From Pyxicephalus adspersus (taxonomy: Eukaryota > Chordata > Amphibia > Anura > Pyxicephalidae), in assembly GCF_032062135.1 (NCBI RefSeq), contig NC_092866.1:27871957-27935956 (forward strand): 64,000 bases of DNA. The letters are read 5' to 3'. The notes under the pieces are model-generated. The model had not been told where the DNA came from. It ran no database searches and saw only the letters and a program-made list of their open reading frames with translations. Numbering within the stretch: the first letter of the stretch is position 1; each line of letters begins with the position of its first letter. The position numbers and the translations under genes were made by a program. Positions 1-12,300 of the stretch are shown here, piece after piece.

Positions 1-293
1 TATAACACAGTGTTTCTCATCCAGGGATTTCTTGAGCAATGAGCAGGTCAAGTTAGGCTAATTTAAGAGACACTAATGATCATGGCTGTCTGTAACGGTG
101 CCATTCTTCCCACAGACCACCACAATAATGTACTGTGATCTGTGGATTTTTTAATTATGGCAAAACTTTGGTGAAGACCTGAAAGTTTTTTCAAGGGTTA
201 CCCCATGGTAAAAAGAGACAACAGAATTGCCATGAACTCCGCACTGCTAAAAAAAACAAGCTCCAATTCTCATGCTTCGAACATGCTCACTAA

Positions 294-657
294 TTTAACC
301 TTTCTGGCGGTATTCCTAAGTGTGGCTCAGGGTTAGTTTTCAGTACCAATAGCGGAAACCTCGAGCCACACTCAAGGTGGAATTTTAAATGGAATGGTAA
401 AGCTTACCTGGTCCCCATGGCTTCCTCCAGCAATGCCCACCACCCGCGTCCCATTGCGATGCTCGCCCGGCATCTGTGTCGCCAGGTGAAGCCTTCCTGG
501 CATCTGCGTCCTCGGCATGTGAATGTTGGGGATGTGAGGCCAGGGGACGTGTGAGCGTGCTGGGGGCGAGACATGGCGGGTAATTTAAAATAAGTATTTT
601 TAAATTTACGGCTTTGACATTTAAAAATACTTATATTCAAATCGCCAGGGGGGGATA
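294..657. repeat. Interspersed repeat with short inverted ends
   Basis: The left end (CTGGCGGTA near 303) and right end (TCGCCAGGGGG near 643) are imperfect inverted copies. Inside is a second inverted pair, GAGTGTGGCT-like near 318 and AGCCACACTC near 364, and an AT-rich foldback near 585-640 (AAGTATTTTTAAA against TTTAAAAATACTT). These are features of a non-autonomous DNA transposon. A TTAA lies at the left edge and ATAA at the right, so a piggyBac-type origin is possible but not shown. The superfamily is not assigned. Confidence 0.5.
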
Positions 658-726
658 AAACAAGTATGGAGACAATGAAAGACCATTCCATCTGTATCTT
701 TGTTCTGAATAGTTAGGCTTGCTTAA

Positions 727-830
727 GGCTACGCACACACGTGCAATATGAGATATCGGATGAGAATCTGGCGCATGTACAGCGCTTGTCGTCCATTGTC
801 CAAACGACCGCCCTGGCAGATGCAATACTT
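727..830. repeat. PIF/Harbinger-type MITE, right end lost
   Basis: It begins TAA|GGCTACGCACACACGTGCAA, the same terminus as the better-preserved copies at 3766, 5092 and 43450. The interior (TATCGGATGAGAATCTGGCG, then TCGTCCATTGTCC) matches the right-hand part of those copies, so the middle is deleted. No right terminus is visible before the next repeat starts. Confidence 0.6.
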
Positions 831-867
831 AGACCCTCCTATTGTGTGATAATTCCCCCACCTCCTA

Positions 868-962
868 GATTGTAAGCTCTTTGGGGCAGGGTCCTCTCCT
901 CCTTTGTCCCATTTAATATACCATGCTGCATATTATGTTGGTGGTATATAAACCCTGTTTTA
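868..962 (+). repeat. SINE 3' tail fragment
   Basis: The stretch TGTAAGCTCTTTGGGGCAGG followed by ATATTATGTTGGTGGTATATAAA matches the 3' tail of the SINE at 30285-30560 and the fragments at 13682 and 51971. Only the tail is present; no tRNA-like head is seen. Confidence 0.5.
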
Positions 963-1299
963 TTATAACAAATTAAATATTATAAAGATCAAAGAATTGA
1001 CAAGTTTTAAAATCTTGGAATAGGAGAAATACATAATAAAACTGATTTAAAATTGTCAGCCAAGCCACAATGATGTACAGCATAAGTTGTCATCAAGGAC
1101 AGCTCTGTCAGACTGCAGCCAGTACACATACTTTATATATGTTTATATGCCTTGATGGTTTTCTGACTTGTAATGCTCAATAAAAATGGTAAAATGAAAA
1201 TGTAATGTGTTGAGGTAGGTAGAGGCTCAGGATAAAGCATGGTTTGTATTTCAGTACTAGGGGCAGAATGCTTTGATTCCAGCACAGGAGTTGTCTTTA

Positions 1300-1760
1300 T
1301 GTTCCGCATTACCCCTGAACACAGCTGAGGCGACAGAGCGGGAAATTTCCGCGCGAAAACAAGTGCGAGACTCGGAGAGCTGCTGTGTGAGGTAATTCAT
1401 GGGAGCTGCCTGAGGATGGGGGATTCTTAGTTGTACCCTCAGGCTAGATAAATCCTGATTTATTATTATTAATAATGTTGGTGCTATGGGGAGCCATGCC
1501 AGGCTGCAGTGCTGTGTAATCAGTGTTATGAAGGATGGAAATTCCGCACATGTCATGCGTGGGAAGGGGAGTGTGAGGTTGTATTACTGCTCGGCGTTTC
1601 CACATAAGTGAAGCTCCCAGTCTCTCCTCTGATAAGCGAGGCCATTGCCAGGTAGGTGACCATTTATATGAGGCGCCTTTATTTTCGGAAGTCTGTTCCC
1701 GTTCGGCATTGTTTATAGCTATTCCTCTTATAAATAGCCGCGGCACGGCTCCCTTTCATT
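1300..1760 (+). promoter_or_regulatory. GC-richer block with a TATA-like motif, possible distal promoter
   Basis: This block has more CpG than its surroundings, including an E2F-like TTTCCGCGC near 1346 and a TATAAATA at 1729-1736 followed by GCCGCGGCACGG. No gene starts directly downstream. It could hold an upstream non-coding first exon of SLC29A2, about 4.6 kb before the first coding exon, but nothing in the sequence links the two. Treat as a candidate only. Confidence 0.2.
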
Positions 1761-2480
1761 AGAATGCTTCTTTCTCTCCTCATGCTGATTAGCCATTCAT
1801 CTTCCTCTGCTTGTCTAAATTTAGCTGCATACTTCATTTTCTGTACGCAGCTTCCCTTTATACATGTGATGCTTTACTGTTTCTAGAGACATTCTCTCCT
1901 CCATAGACGTGAAGGTGACAGGCTTTAGTACAATGCACGCAGGTTCTGTATTATAATCTTACATAACACTGCCCAGCACGTGTGTGATATACTTCCGGGT
2001 TCAGATGGCTCCTCCTTCACACGTGGGGGGCGGGATTACAGCTGAGATCCAAAGTGGATAAATGTATAAAGCCCAAATATCCGACCAATGAAGTGCACCG
2101 ACTGCAGTGTTAAAATGTGAATTTCTATGGCTAGCATTTATATTGAACAAGCCTAATGTATCCCTAAGCACTGCCTCCATGGGGTGACAGCATGAGCTGT
2201 GGCATTGTGACCCCTTTCAGCACATGTCTGACTAGAGGCTGCCATCTGCTTTTTCACCAAAGAAAAAAAAGGTGAATTTAGCAGCTGCTGTAACACACAT
2301 ATGTTCATACAAAGAACTAACAAGATGTCTATTATCTAGGGACTGGGACCATTACGGCCTGGTCTACATGTAAAGCTGTGTATATTCTGTCTATTGTGTG
2401 GGTAGACATTAAAGCTTTGGATAACTAAAATGCACACAAACACTTCAACTGAAAAACAATGAAATGGTTATGCAGGTTTA

Positions 2481-2766
2481 GGCTATGTACACATGTGCTA
2501 TTGGTCATTGGAAAGGATCTTTCACAATAATTTCCAATGACTGCACAATGCATGAACGAGTTGTATATACAGCACCTTCTGCTGGAGGGGAGGGAGAATG
2601 ATGGAGTGGCACCCCGCTGCGCTCTATCCCCTTCACTTCCATTACGATCATCCATGGATCCGCCAGGACGGTCTTTTGGATGATGGAAGACGAGCCCTGT
2701 ACACACGCCGGATTCTTGTCTGATATCAGCCGATTATCGAGAACCATTTCAGGTGTGTGCGTAGCC
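2481..2766. repeat. PIF/Harbinger-type MITE, 286 bp, TTA duplication
   Basis: It is flanked by TTA at 2478-2480 and 2767-2769. It begins GGCTATGTACACATGTGC and ends GTGTGTGCGTAGCC, which are imperfect inverted ends. The interior shares GGAAAGGATCTTTCAC, TGCACAATGCATGAACGA and ATGGATCCGCCAGGACGG with the copies at 5092 and 43450. The 3-bp TWA duplication is the known hallmark of PIF/Harbinger insertion. Its right end is fused to the next element. Confidence 0.8.
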
Positions 2767-3057
2767 TTAGTCTACACTGACTTTTAACCTGAGGCTTTAA
2801 AAGCCCATGTTTGAATTTCCCAAGCATTCCAATGCGCTAATCTACACCAGGGAGTTTACTTGAGTAACGCTTTTGATCAATATTTATAGCGCTCCCTGCA
2901 ATGTTTTAAAATATTTTATTGCAGAAAAGCACGACATAGACGTTTTTCCAGTGTTTTCTAGCAAATTAAAGGCAAGCTTTAAGCGATTATAAAAATGCAT
3001 ACAAACACAGTAGAAACGTTTACGTGCTGTTTTAAAACCGTCCGTGTAGACCCAGCC
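2767..3057. repeat. Second PIF/Harbinger-type MITE family, fused to its neighbour
   Basis: It runs from TTAGTCTACACTGAC to CCGTGTAGACCCAGCC and is followed by TTA at 3058-3060. It is a reverse-orientation relative of the element at 56409-56806, sharing the GTCTACAC termini and an interior rich in AAACG-type words. Its left end overlaps the right-hand TTA of the preceding MITE, so the pair reads as one composite unit. Confidence 0.7.
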
Positions 3058-3765
3058 TTAGGGACCTTTTGTGAGTATTTTTTCACTACTTACTCCCCTT
3101 TTTTTTTGTCGTTCTTTCCACCAAAAAATGCAGTCATAATTGATGTACATGAATCTACTTCTGTACAGGAATCTAAAATCTGTTTTGTATAGGGATTCTT
3201 ACCTTAAACTGCAGTTTTGCAGGCTTCTAACCTGCCATTTGCAGTTTTGATGTTTATATTAGTTGTGAATGCACCTTCGGAATGCTCTGCAGAGGAATGT
3301 GCAGCTATGCATTGCCATTCATGAACTTGGAAAAAAAAGCAAAATGCGCTAGGTTTCTGTCCTCTTTTCGGAAGTCATCACAGTGCAGGGCCAGCAGCCA
3401 CTATGTGGTAACATCAAGGTCCTGTCCAGGTTTTTTTTGAGCAGGAGAGAAGATGGCCATGGGTTAGGACAAAACGAACGTTAAGAAGGTTCTTCATATT
3501 TAATATTTTGACGACCCCAAAGTTATGATTGAATGCAGTGTTTACATGGTGCTAAGCAGAACAACATTATGAACATTGTGATATGAGTCTCCTAATTGTT
3601 TAGGGGGTTCCCCGTGCAGACGTAAATATAGACCCCAGACCTTGCCCGGTCACATTGTACCATATATATAAATTCAAACTGATAAGTGGTAGTTGCTGTG
3701 TTACTAGTTTATTGAATACATAAGAGGCACTAGTATGTTTATCAGATAGGCAGCCTAACAGCTAA

Positions 3766-4151
3766 GGCTAGGTACACACGTGCAATTCTTGTCGTTAGAA
3801 AACGAACAACTAACGACAGATCAAGGTTTATTTTGAACGTTGGTATAGTGCACATTTCTGTACATGCTGTAATGATACGATCCTTCAAATATAATCCACC
3901 AATAATGTACACACACTAGATACAATCGTTTGAGCGATGCAGGAAGTGACGTGTACCAGAGAGAGTGTATCTCAGAACAATCCACAATCATTACACATCT
4001 GTACACACAATAGATACCAAACAATTGTCGCCCGAACAAATCTGCCAGGATGGCTTTTCTTTTCCAGCGACATTCCTTGTTAAAGATTATCCAACGATTG
4101 ATCATTAATCATTCGTTTCCATCGACAATTATTATACGTATGTACGCAGCC
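3766..4151. repeat. PIF/Harbinger-type MITE, 386 bp, TAA duplication
   Basis: TAA at 3763-3765 and at 4152-4154 flank an element beginning GGCTAGGTACACACGTGCAA and ending TATGTACGCAGCC. The inner sequence differs from the 5092 copy, so this is a sister subfamily with the same termini. Confidence 0.8.
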
Positions 4152-5091
4152 TAAGTTCTGGAGTTTGGAGGGCAGGCTGATTGTGCTGCTGTTATTTTTT
4201 AGTTTTATTAAACCTCTGTCAGGTTTTATTGCTGTCTGTGTATCAGCCAGGAAGATTCTCTTTTTCTGTTTGCCCTAGTGACCATTGTTACATGGACTGA
4301 AGATAATTGGAAATTCAACAAATGTCACTAAAGAGGTGAAAGGAAGTGAAGAGAAATCTTCCCACTGTGACATGAACAGCAAAAGAATAAAACTTGATGG
4401 GTTTGAGATTAGAGGTGCTTTGCTCTTATTTATTTATAAAGTCTATGGAATACAAGGCAAACATATCACAAAACATGGAAACATGTCCTCATCACTTATG
4501 TACCCTGGCTCTTACAACAAATGTTTCTAAACACGTTAGACTCCTTCCTACATATGCACAAGGTTTGATAAGTTTGTTTTATGAACGTTGTCCTTATTAA
4601 AAATTACACTGGGGTCTGTTTAGGTTAGACCATATTTTAATCTGTACTTTATGGTATTGTATAGTCCTTTTGTTCTCTCGCTCTCTTTCCGGAGGGCTAT
4701 CGCTGCATTCATGTGTGGTTGGATTTATGGTAGTTTATAATTTCTAGTTTCAAACTTGCATTTGAAAACCAGCATTTGAAAACCAAAGCTTCCAGCTGCT
4801 CCCCTTTATCTACTTTAGTGTTAAACCACAGACCAGCGGCTTCTGGCCACTCACTAACACATACACGTGATGATTCCTAACTGCTCCTATTCTGTTGAAT
4901 GTAAGCAGTAGGGAGTGCGGTAGAGCCTTTAGAACGCTATGGTCAGTCGCAAGTCTGAAATGGCCCTAAATGTTCTGCCAGAAACTCTAACTTCAATGCT
5001 TTCACAACCACATGTGGTAAGGATGAACTCCTAATAAAGTACATTCATTTTTATTTGCTTTCATTCCTTAAACTGGTGAATGGGTCTGTAA

Positions 5092-5422
5092 AGCTGCGTA
5101 CACACCTGCAATTTTTCTCGTTGGAAAGGATCTTTCACGATCCTTTCCAACGAGAAAAGACTGCACGATGCATGAACGATGCTGTACATACAGCACCGTT
5201 CATGCTCTATGGAGAGGGGAGGGGGAGAGCGACGGAGCGGCACCCTGCTGCGCGCTCTCCCCTTCCCTTTCATTAGGATCGGTCGTCGTCCATCGTCCAT
5301 GGATCCGCCAGGACGGTCGTCGGACGATGGACGACCACCGACTGTACACACGGCAGATTTTCGCCCGATAATTGGCCTATACCGATTATCGGGCGAGAAA
5401 AATTTGCCGTGTGTACGCAGCT
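5092..5422. repeat. PIF/Harbinger-type MITE, best-preserved copy
   Basis: TAA at 5089-5091 and 5423-5425 is the target-site duplication. The inverted ends start AGCTGCGTACACAC and continue, with a few mismatches, to AATTTTTCTCG. Inside the left end is a perfect 20-bp hairpin (5113-5132 with 5139-5158, loop TTTCAC). GC content is clearly higher than the surroundings. No coding capacity is seen; the short reading frames across it are by-products. Confidence 0.85.
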
Positions 5423-5429
5423 TAAGACT

Positions 5430-6240
5430 TCTGTGTATTTATAAAGCAATTAATGTGAAATTCATCAAACACTACTGTGGCCCTATCTTCCAGGTGTCTG
5501 TGTTTTAAATTACAGAGATTATAACATTTACTGCTTTTCATGTGTGAAACTGAATCAGGAAGGGTGACATTATTACAATTGTTTTATTGTTTTGGGGTAT
5601 ATGCAGCTGTGGTTTGCAGAGAACAACAAGTAAATGCAATTTACTTATTCAATTTTCCAGTAACAGAGCTTACTTGTTTGCAAATTAAGCTGTTCAAAAA
5701 GAATTTGTTATGGTGATTACAAGCTAACGTACCATCCCTTGTGTTTTCCTAAATGTTGTATTTAGGATATGGACATTTACATGTGTGAGTCTACAGTGTA
5801 AATAGTTGCAGAACTTTTTCACCTTTGTGTGTATGTCTGTGCATCTACCAGCCCCTTTCCCACCCTATGTAAATTGCAGGACATTATACTTCTGCTCACT
5901 GGCAGCAGTTAGTGTAGGGGACAGATGTGTACTGGAGAAATGGCTCAGTAACATTGGTGAGAATTTGAGTAGGGGTGGGGGGTAGGGAAGCTGCTTTTAG
6001 CAGAATAGGAGTGTGAGAAAAGGGCAGTACACAAAAGGCCACTATTTAGAAAGTGGTCATTCAGTTTATGGCAGTAAAAGGGACATTTAGTAGCATGGAA
6101 AGGCAAGAAATATGCAATAAAGAAGGGGCTCACAGATTTGCTAGGAAAGAGGTAAGAGAGAAGGGGAGGCTTCACAGAGAGGAATATTCAGAGAAGCAGA
6201 TAGGGAGGAGCTGGAAACAGCTAGGCCTATTATTATCACT
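5430..6240. other. Intergenic DNA upstream of SLC29A2
   Basis: AT-rich sequence. I see no gene, clear repeat or RNA here. Confidence 0.5.
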
Positions 6241-6346
6241 TCCAGGGTTTAGAAAATATCCACGTGACAGTTTTTTCTCCTCCTCTGAAAGTCTTTCCAG
6301 CTTAATAGCCCAGAGTCCACAGCATCCAGAGAACAGAAATCGCAAG
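6241..6346 (+). promoter_or_regulatory. Proximal 5' region of SLC29A2
   Basis: It contains an E-box CACGTGAC at 6261-6268, then a pyrimidine-rich run ending CTTTCCAG at 6300. That run could be a 3' splice site joining an upstream non-coding exon to a 5' UTR of 46 nt (6301-6346). Alternatively transcription starts within this region. The sequence does not decide between the two. Confidence 0.3.
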
Positions 6347-9300
6347 ATGTCCCGAAAAGATGAACCGCAGGACAAGTGAGTAACTGTTTCTATCCTCAAC
6401 TATGTCATTGCTGTTCACATCTTCTTTAATTTTTCCTTGGTTTTTTTGTATCCTCACTGACTTTTTATAATATTTCCCCTTTTCATTTTTTTCCTGCTAC
6501 ACTATGTCTCAATACCTATATCCCTCACAGTACATTTTCAGCTTCGTATTGCTTGGTTGTTTTCCACTGTGTGATCAGTACCAAGGTAATTGGAACTGTA
6601 ACCGGATAAACCAGTTTCCCTTTGTCCTGTGATTTAAGAAAACATGTCATTCATTTTCTTTCACCTGCCATTCCATTGGACAAATGAGTTTCCTATTTGT
6701 GACCTTGAGTGTCGGTGCTGCACACATCATTTGAGCTGAGCTGGCGGTCGGTAACTCGCCATCGTGTTCCATTGCACTAAAGGTGCTGCATGACTGCTGT
6801 GTTTTGATGGGAACGCTCAGCCCGGAAGTATTCTATCCTGCATGTAAATGATGTCTGATTTAGCACTTGTTGGGTGTACACTAGGTAATAAATATAGTAA
6901 CTCTTTCAGTTCATAGTAAATTTTCATATATAGGTAACAAACAGTGTTTCATCATGACTTAAATTACCATTAGGATGGGACATATTCAGCTATACAGTAA
7001 GGGCAGGTTCATCTCGCGGTGAGGTTGTGGTGCGTTTACTGCTTCCTCATGCCAGGAACTGCTGCCTCTCGGGGAGGTTCTACATGTCGCATCACCCAAT
7101 GGCAGACCCATAGCTAATGAATAGGGGCAGAAGTGAGCAGTAATAGGTCAAATGTGCAAACACCAGTGCTCCTGTGCGAGTGTTTTGCCATTAGGCAAAA
7201 GGAAAAGTTTTTTTTTTTTTAAATTTGTAATTTATATCAAGTCATTAACAAATAGGAAAAGACTTGCCACATCTAGATGAATTGAGCTCAATGCTCAATG
7301 GCAGTCCCAAGTAATAAATGGACAGTATTCAGTGGAGAGCCGCAGAAAAAATGTGCCACACTACTATTATAGGATTGGAGGGTCCATCTTCAGTGTCCTG
7401 GTCATAAACCAGGTGATATTGTGAAAACCGATATGCTGGGGGGATTCAAAGTTGCATGAATACTCTCTTGTGTAATAAACAAAAAGTGTGTGCATGTATT
7501 TTTTTATAGGTAGAGCTCAATCTATTCTATTTGTTGTAATTTTGTTAGGAACAAATGCATTGTTGATGGAGAGGAGTAGGGCTGTATGCCAACCTCCTTT
7601 CAAAAAAATTAAAAGCAATCTTGATCAGCAGTTTTTTTTCCTTTTCAAGATTCATGCTATCATTAAAAAAAAACAACGGTTTACAAAATGGTTACTGAAT
7701 GTAATCATGACATACTTGTAATTTCACTCTTCTGTTTATTAGGCATTATTTTATTTTTTTCTTACATACATTTCTTCATGTTTACAGATTCCACTGTCCA
7801 ATAAAAGTTGACAGGAGTTTGGGACAAACAAAATGATTTCATCAGTTGTGGCAAGTTTTTTTTTAAGAACTAAGCCATGTAAATTATAGGTAGCCACTTA
7901 AAGCTCATGTAGGGCCTATTTATAAAGAGGTGAATCTGGTATTCACTAAAACGTTCCCTGGTAGAAAATCAATTACTGACAATGAAACACAAAAAATGAT
8001 GGAATGATTCTCCACCATCCTCCGAATTGTTTCAGTAAATGTCAGATTCACTGCTTTATAAATTGACCCCTTAATGTTTGTCCCAACCCCTGTCAATGTT
8101 GTTTTGTCTCTAGAAGATCTCACACAAATAGTTAAATAAACCACTAACTTATTATTTTGTTCCTTCACAGGGCCTACTTAGTCAGGATTATTTGCTTTAT
8201 CCTGGGGCTTGGAACCCTGTTGCCATGGAATTTCTTTATCACAGCTATTCCAGTAAGTTATCATATTTAAAAAAATGATCATTAAGTATGAAAGTATGTG
8301 GTTACCTCAGTGTAATGTAAACTTGTATCATCTTTTAAGTAGGCTGCATGTATAATTACTTTCTAGTTTAATCAGATTTTTACCTGCTACTGACCGCTTC
8401 TTGCAGCTTTCATGCTTTGCATCAGATTTTGCCTGTAGCTAAACTTTGGTATAACTTTTTAATTGTTTATTTTACTGAGTAGTAACATACCTGAAATATA
8501 TAGTTTAGGACATCAAGGAATGTAAACAGTCGCTATGAAGATTTACTGTTTTCAAGTGAGGTGTTCCTATCTGTGGTACTACAGAAAGAGGTCTATTTAT
8601 AAAACAGTGAATCTGACATTCACCAAAAAAAATCCCTGGTGGAGAATCCATCCTTGCTATTGAAAATATTTCCCCAAGAATACAAAATTTTGGTGAATGT
8701 CAATCATTGTTTTATAAAAAGACATCAATGATTGATAAGCTAGTGGGTGGTTTAGGTTTAACCTGGTAGAGTTAATGTATTTGAAGTCCTATTTTAGAAA
8801 AAAAAAACACAATAGTGATTTTATATTGTTTATGCTTACAGTTCAATTTGCATGATAGGTCTTGACAAGCTCACTCTTTATTAAGACAAAGCAGAACTTC
8901 TTTACCTTAAAACAAGAGTGGATCTTTAGAGTTCCAAACAAACAGGTTTAGTTGTGTTGAGTTGTGTTTCTTCTCACCATGATGTCATTATGGCAAAACC
9001 CTGCCCGCGCTCCCATCGCAGATCTGAGAATGCATTGGGAAAGTGGGCAGGTTGTGTCCAGGGACACAGCCCGCCCACTTCCCTAAGCCTGGGAACTGTA
9101 CAGGGGACATGGTCCACGGGTCTGGCCAGTGCGTCCCCCCAGCAGGGCCCTTCTCCTGATCTTGCTCGAGGGTGCATCGGTCAGAGCCGCGGACCACCGG
9201 TTGCCGACCGCTGATTTAGGCTCCCTACAAACGTTAGACTTTTGTCCTAGGAAAGGATCTTTAATGATCCTTTCCAACAACAAAAGACTGAAAGATGCAT

Positions 9301-12300
9301 GAATAAGCCTTGTAGATGGGGGGGGGGGGGCGGACGAGTGTGCTCTCCCCTTTACTTGTATTGCAGTTGTTTGTGGATCCACAAAAAAAAAAAATTGGGA
9401 CGAGCACTGTACACACGTCAGATTCCAATCCGATAGCAGCCCAAATCATTACAGAGGCATTAGGCTGGGCTTTGTGTAAAAGAGCAGTCAGTGGGAAACA
9501 GCAACCTACCAGCTCTGCTGGCAGAGTAGGAAAGATTTACTAATTTCTTTTCTACTGCCCATTTTCTGGAAGCAGCTCTCATAGCTCTGGCAACCGAGAA
9601 GCTGCCAGCTCCCCCTGTAAGTTTGCATTAGGAGGAGCTATCATCAAGCTGAAAGGGGGTTATAGAGCTGCAGTACAGATCAGTAACTATTTGCTGCCCA
9701 CAGGAGAGCCCTGATATACCAAAATGTAGGTTTACTGTATGAGGCTTAGCTCACATCAGGGCTTGAATGCTTACTATGGAATAAATGGCTTAGTTTTTTG
9801 TCCTTCTCAGGCAGTAGAGGTAGCAGCATTACTACATTACTACAGTACATTCAATGTTTAAAGAGGTTTGCTACTCTAACCAATCTCCATAAACTTGAAT
9901 TGGAACCACTTGTTTCCGCAATAAAAGTGTTTTGAAGCATTTACAATTTCTTTTCCTTGCAGGTTCAATAAAAATCTAAAACTGTTACCACTCCTGGGGC
10001 CTAGTGGTTGCCAGTAAGCACCAAGTTTTTTGCTGTTAATGTGAACTAGGGTTAATTTATTGCACTATATTGATTACTCTACTACAGAAGTTTGCACCCT
10101 TTACAAAACATACCCCCACTTGGCTAAAATGAAGTTATGGCGAGAACACTGTATGATATTATTGGCAAGTGTAATTTACTAAATTTCAGCATAAACAAGT
10201 ATTGTTTTTTTATGTTAAAATCGCAATTTAATGTGTGGGACCAACATATAATTTTATTTGGTTTTAATTAAAATATTGGATTTATTGTATTTATTCAGTA
10301 ACAATAAATTTTCTTGTCTCAAGTATTTCCACAGCCGTCTGTATGATAATGGGAATTCCACTGTGAATGGGAATTCGTCAGATTCAGAAAACCAAAAAGT
10401 TGAAAAGGACGAATTTAACTTTAATAACTGGATGACCCTCCTAGCGCAGCTGCCTCTGCTGCTTTGTACACTCCTGAACTCATTCATTTATCAATGGTAA
10501 GATATATTTGTCTGTTTTTAACATTATGTACTGCAATCACAAAGTCGCTTAAATAGTATGCCAACCTTTGTGAGCAGTCAGCATTATTTTATAGGAGGGG
10601 ATGTCATTTGTTACTTAAACATCATAACTAAGTTGATAGTTATTTTCTGAGGATGGCCGCCTGTTTACTGTACTAGAGAAAGCCAGGACTTGGAAAACAT
10701 TATGAGTGTTTAAATAAAAGGCAACTTCAAAAGAGAGCCATGGAGTAATGAAAAGGAAAACTAGGAGAGTACTCGTTCCTCCACTATACCTGGATTGGCA
10801 GTTAGTGAGAAGTAAGGGGCCACCATTTCGGTTTAAAAGTTCAGCTTAGCAGACCATTTCAAAATTTTATTGAAGAAAGGTATGTAAATTACACTGCAGA
10901 TTTATTAAGCATTCTGGGGTTATTACAGTTTTAGTTTTTTTAAAAAAAAGGTAGTTATTCTTTAGGCCCCTTTCACAGTTGCAGCTGCAAATCGCAAGAT
11001 AAGCCACTCTCAGGTACATAGCAAACTGCTTCTATGTGCACCGCATAGGAGGACAAGCAACACAAGTTTCATGTCACTTCCAGGAACTGTGCCGCAATAT
11101 CCACTATCCGCAATATTGAGCAATTGAAACTTAGCAAATGTACTGTGAAACCTAACCACAGAACATTTGCTGTCAATGTGTACAGGTACCAGCTACAGAC
11201 TTTTTTTTCAGTTTTGTAGCTGGTTTCTTGGTTTTTCTTTTTTTTCTAACACCAGATACTATGTTACTAATGTGTATTGGACTAGAATGAAAAAATGCAG
11301 GTTTGGTATGCATAAGGAAAAAGATAATCAAGTATCTAGCCTCAAAATTCATTTCAAATTAAACCCATGTATTCAAATCATTATGTAATTGTTGCATATA
11401 CAGGTACTAAAGACCTCTCTATGAGATCATAGTAATGACCCTGACAAATTACGCATCTTCCTTTCATCCCAGAAGACAGGTGCCATCTTTGTTTAGGCAT
11501 TATTCAGAGTCTTTTTTTTTTTTTTTTACTGGACTGACTCAAATATTCATTTAAGTAAATCCTGTGTGATAAGGACAGTGGTGTGTTCTTGGCTGCATAC
11601 ATATAATTCACGCCGCTCTACCCATTTCTGTTGCAAGGAAATTACAGTGTCTGGCGATTGTATAATTTTAATAGATACTCTTCTCATTTCGGCGTAGGCG
11701 GTTTAGTAGAGCATAGAGACTGCTTTCAAAAACTTCAGCTTAAAAAAAGATACTGTATATTGAACTGATCCCTGACACTCAGAGCCCACTGTGTGTAATT
11801 ATTGCTATATACATAATATACATATTATATCCCTGTTACCCTATATGACCTATGGGTCCCCAGACCAGGGAGTGTGCAGTTCCACTAAATACCCATCATT
11901 CTAATAAAAAAAAAAAGGGTAAACAGGCATTTTTTTCCCTAGTAGTGACACCTAGTGGCTAAAATGAGTATATGCAGAATTTGTATTTCTGTGAAAAAAA
12001 AATACTTAAAAATCCTTAAAGGGTTGCTTTTTGCTGTCTGCATGACCAACAGGAGGTATAAGAACACACTGTGAAACATTTGGTAATTAATTTGCACAAG
12101 ACAATCCCAAACTGGAGCACTGAGACAGATTTATTTCAAGATTACAACTTGCGACTAATAAATTCTTTCTTTGGCTGCTCTAAAGTTGAACTAGGTCTAA
12201 ATGAAGTCTGCCTCTAATACTTTTTATTTCTGTGTATGTTAAATCTTCATTATTAAATCTGTTGCCTTTGGCTACCTAAGAAGGTTGCAAATACATTCTA

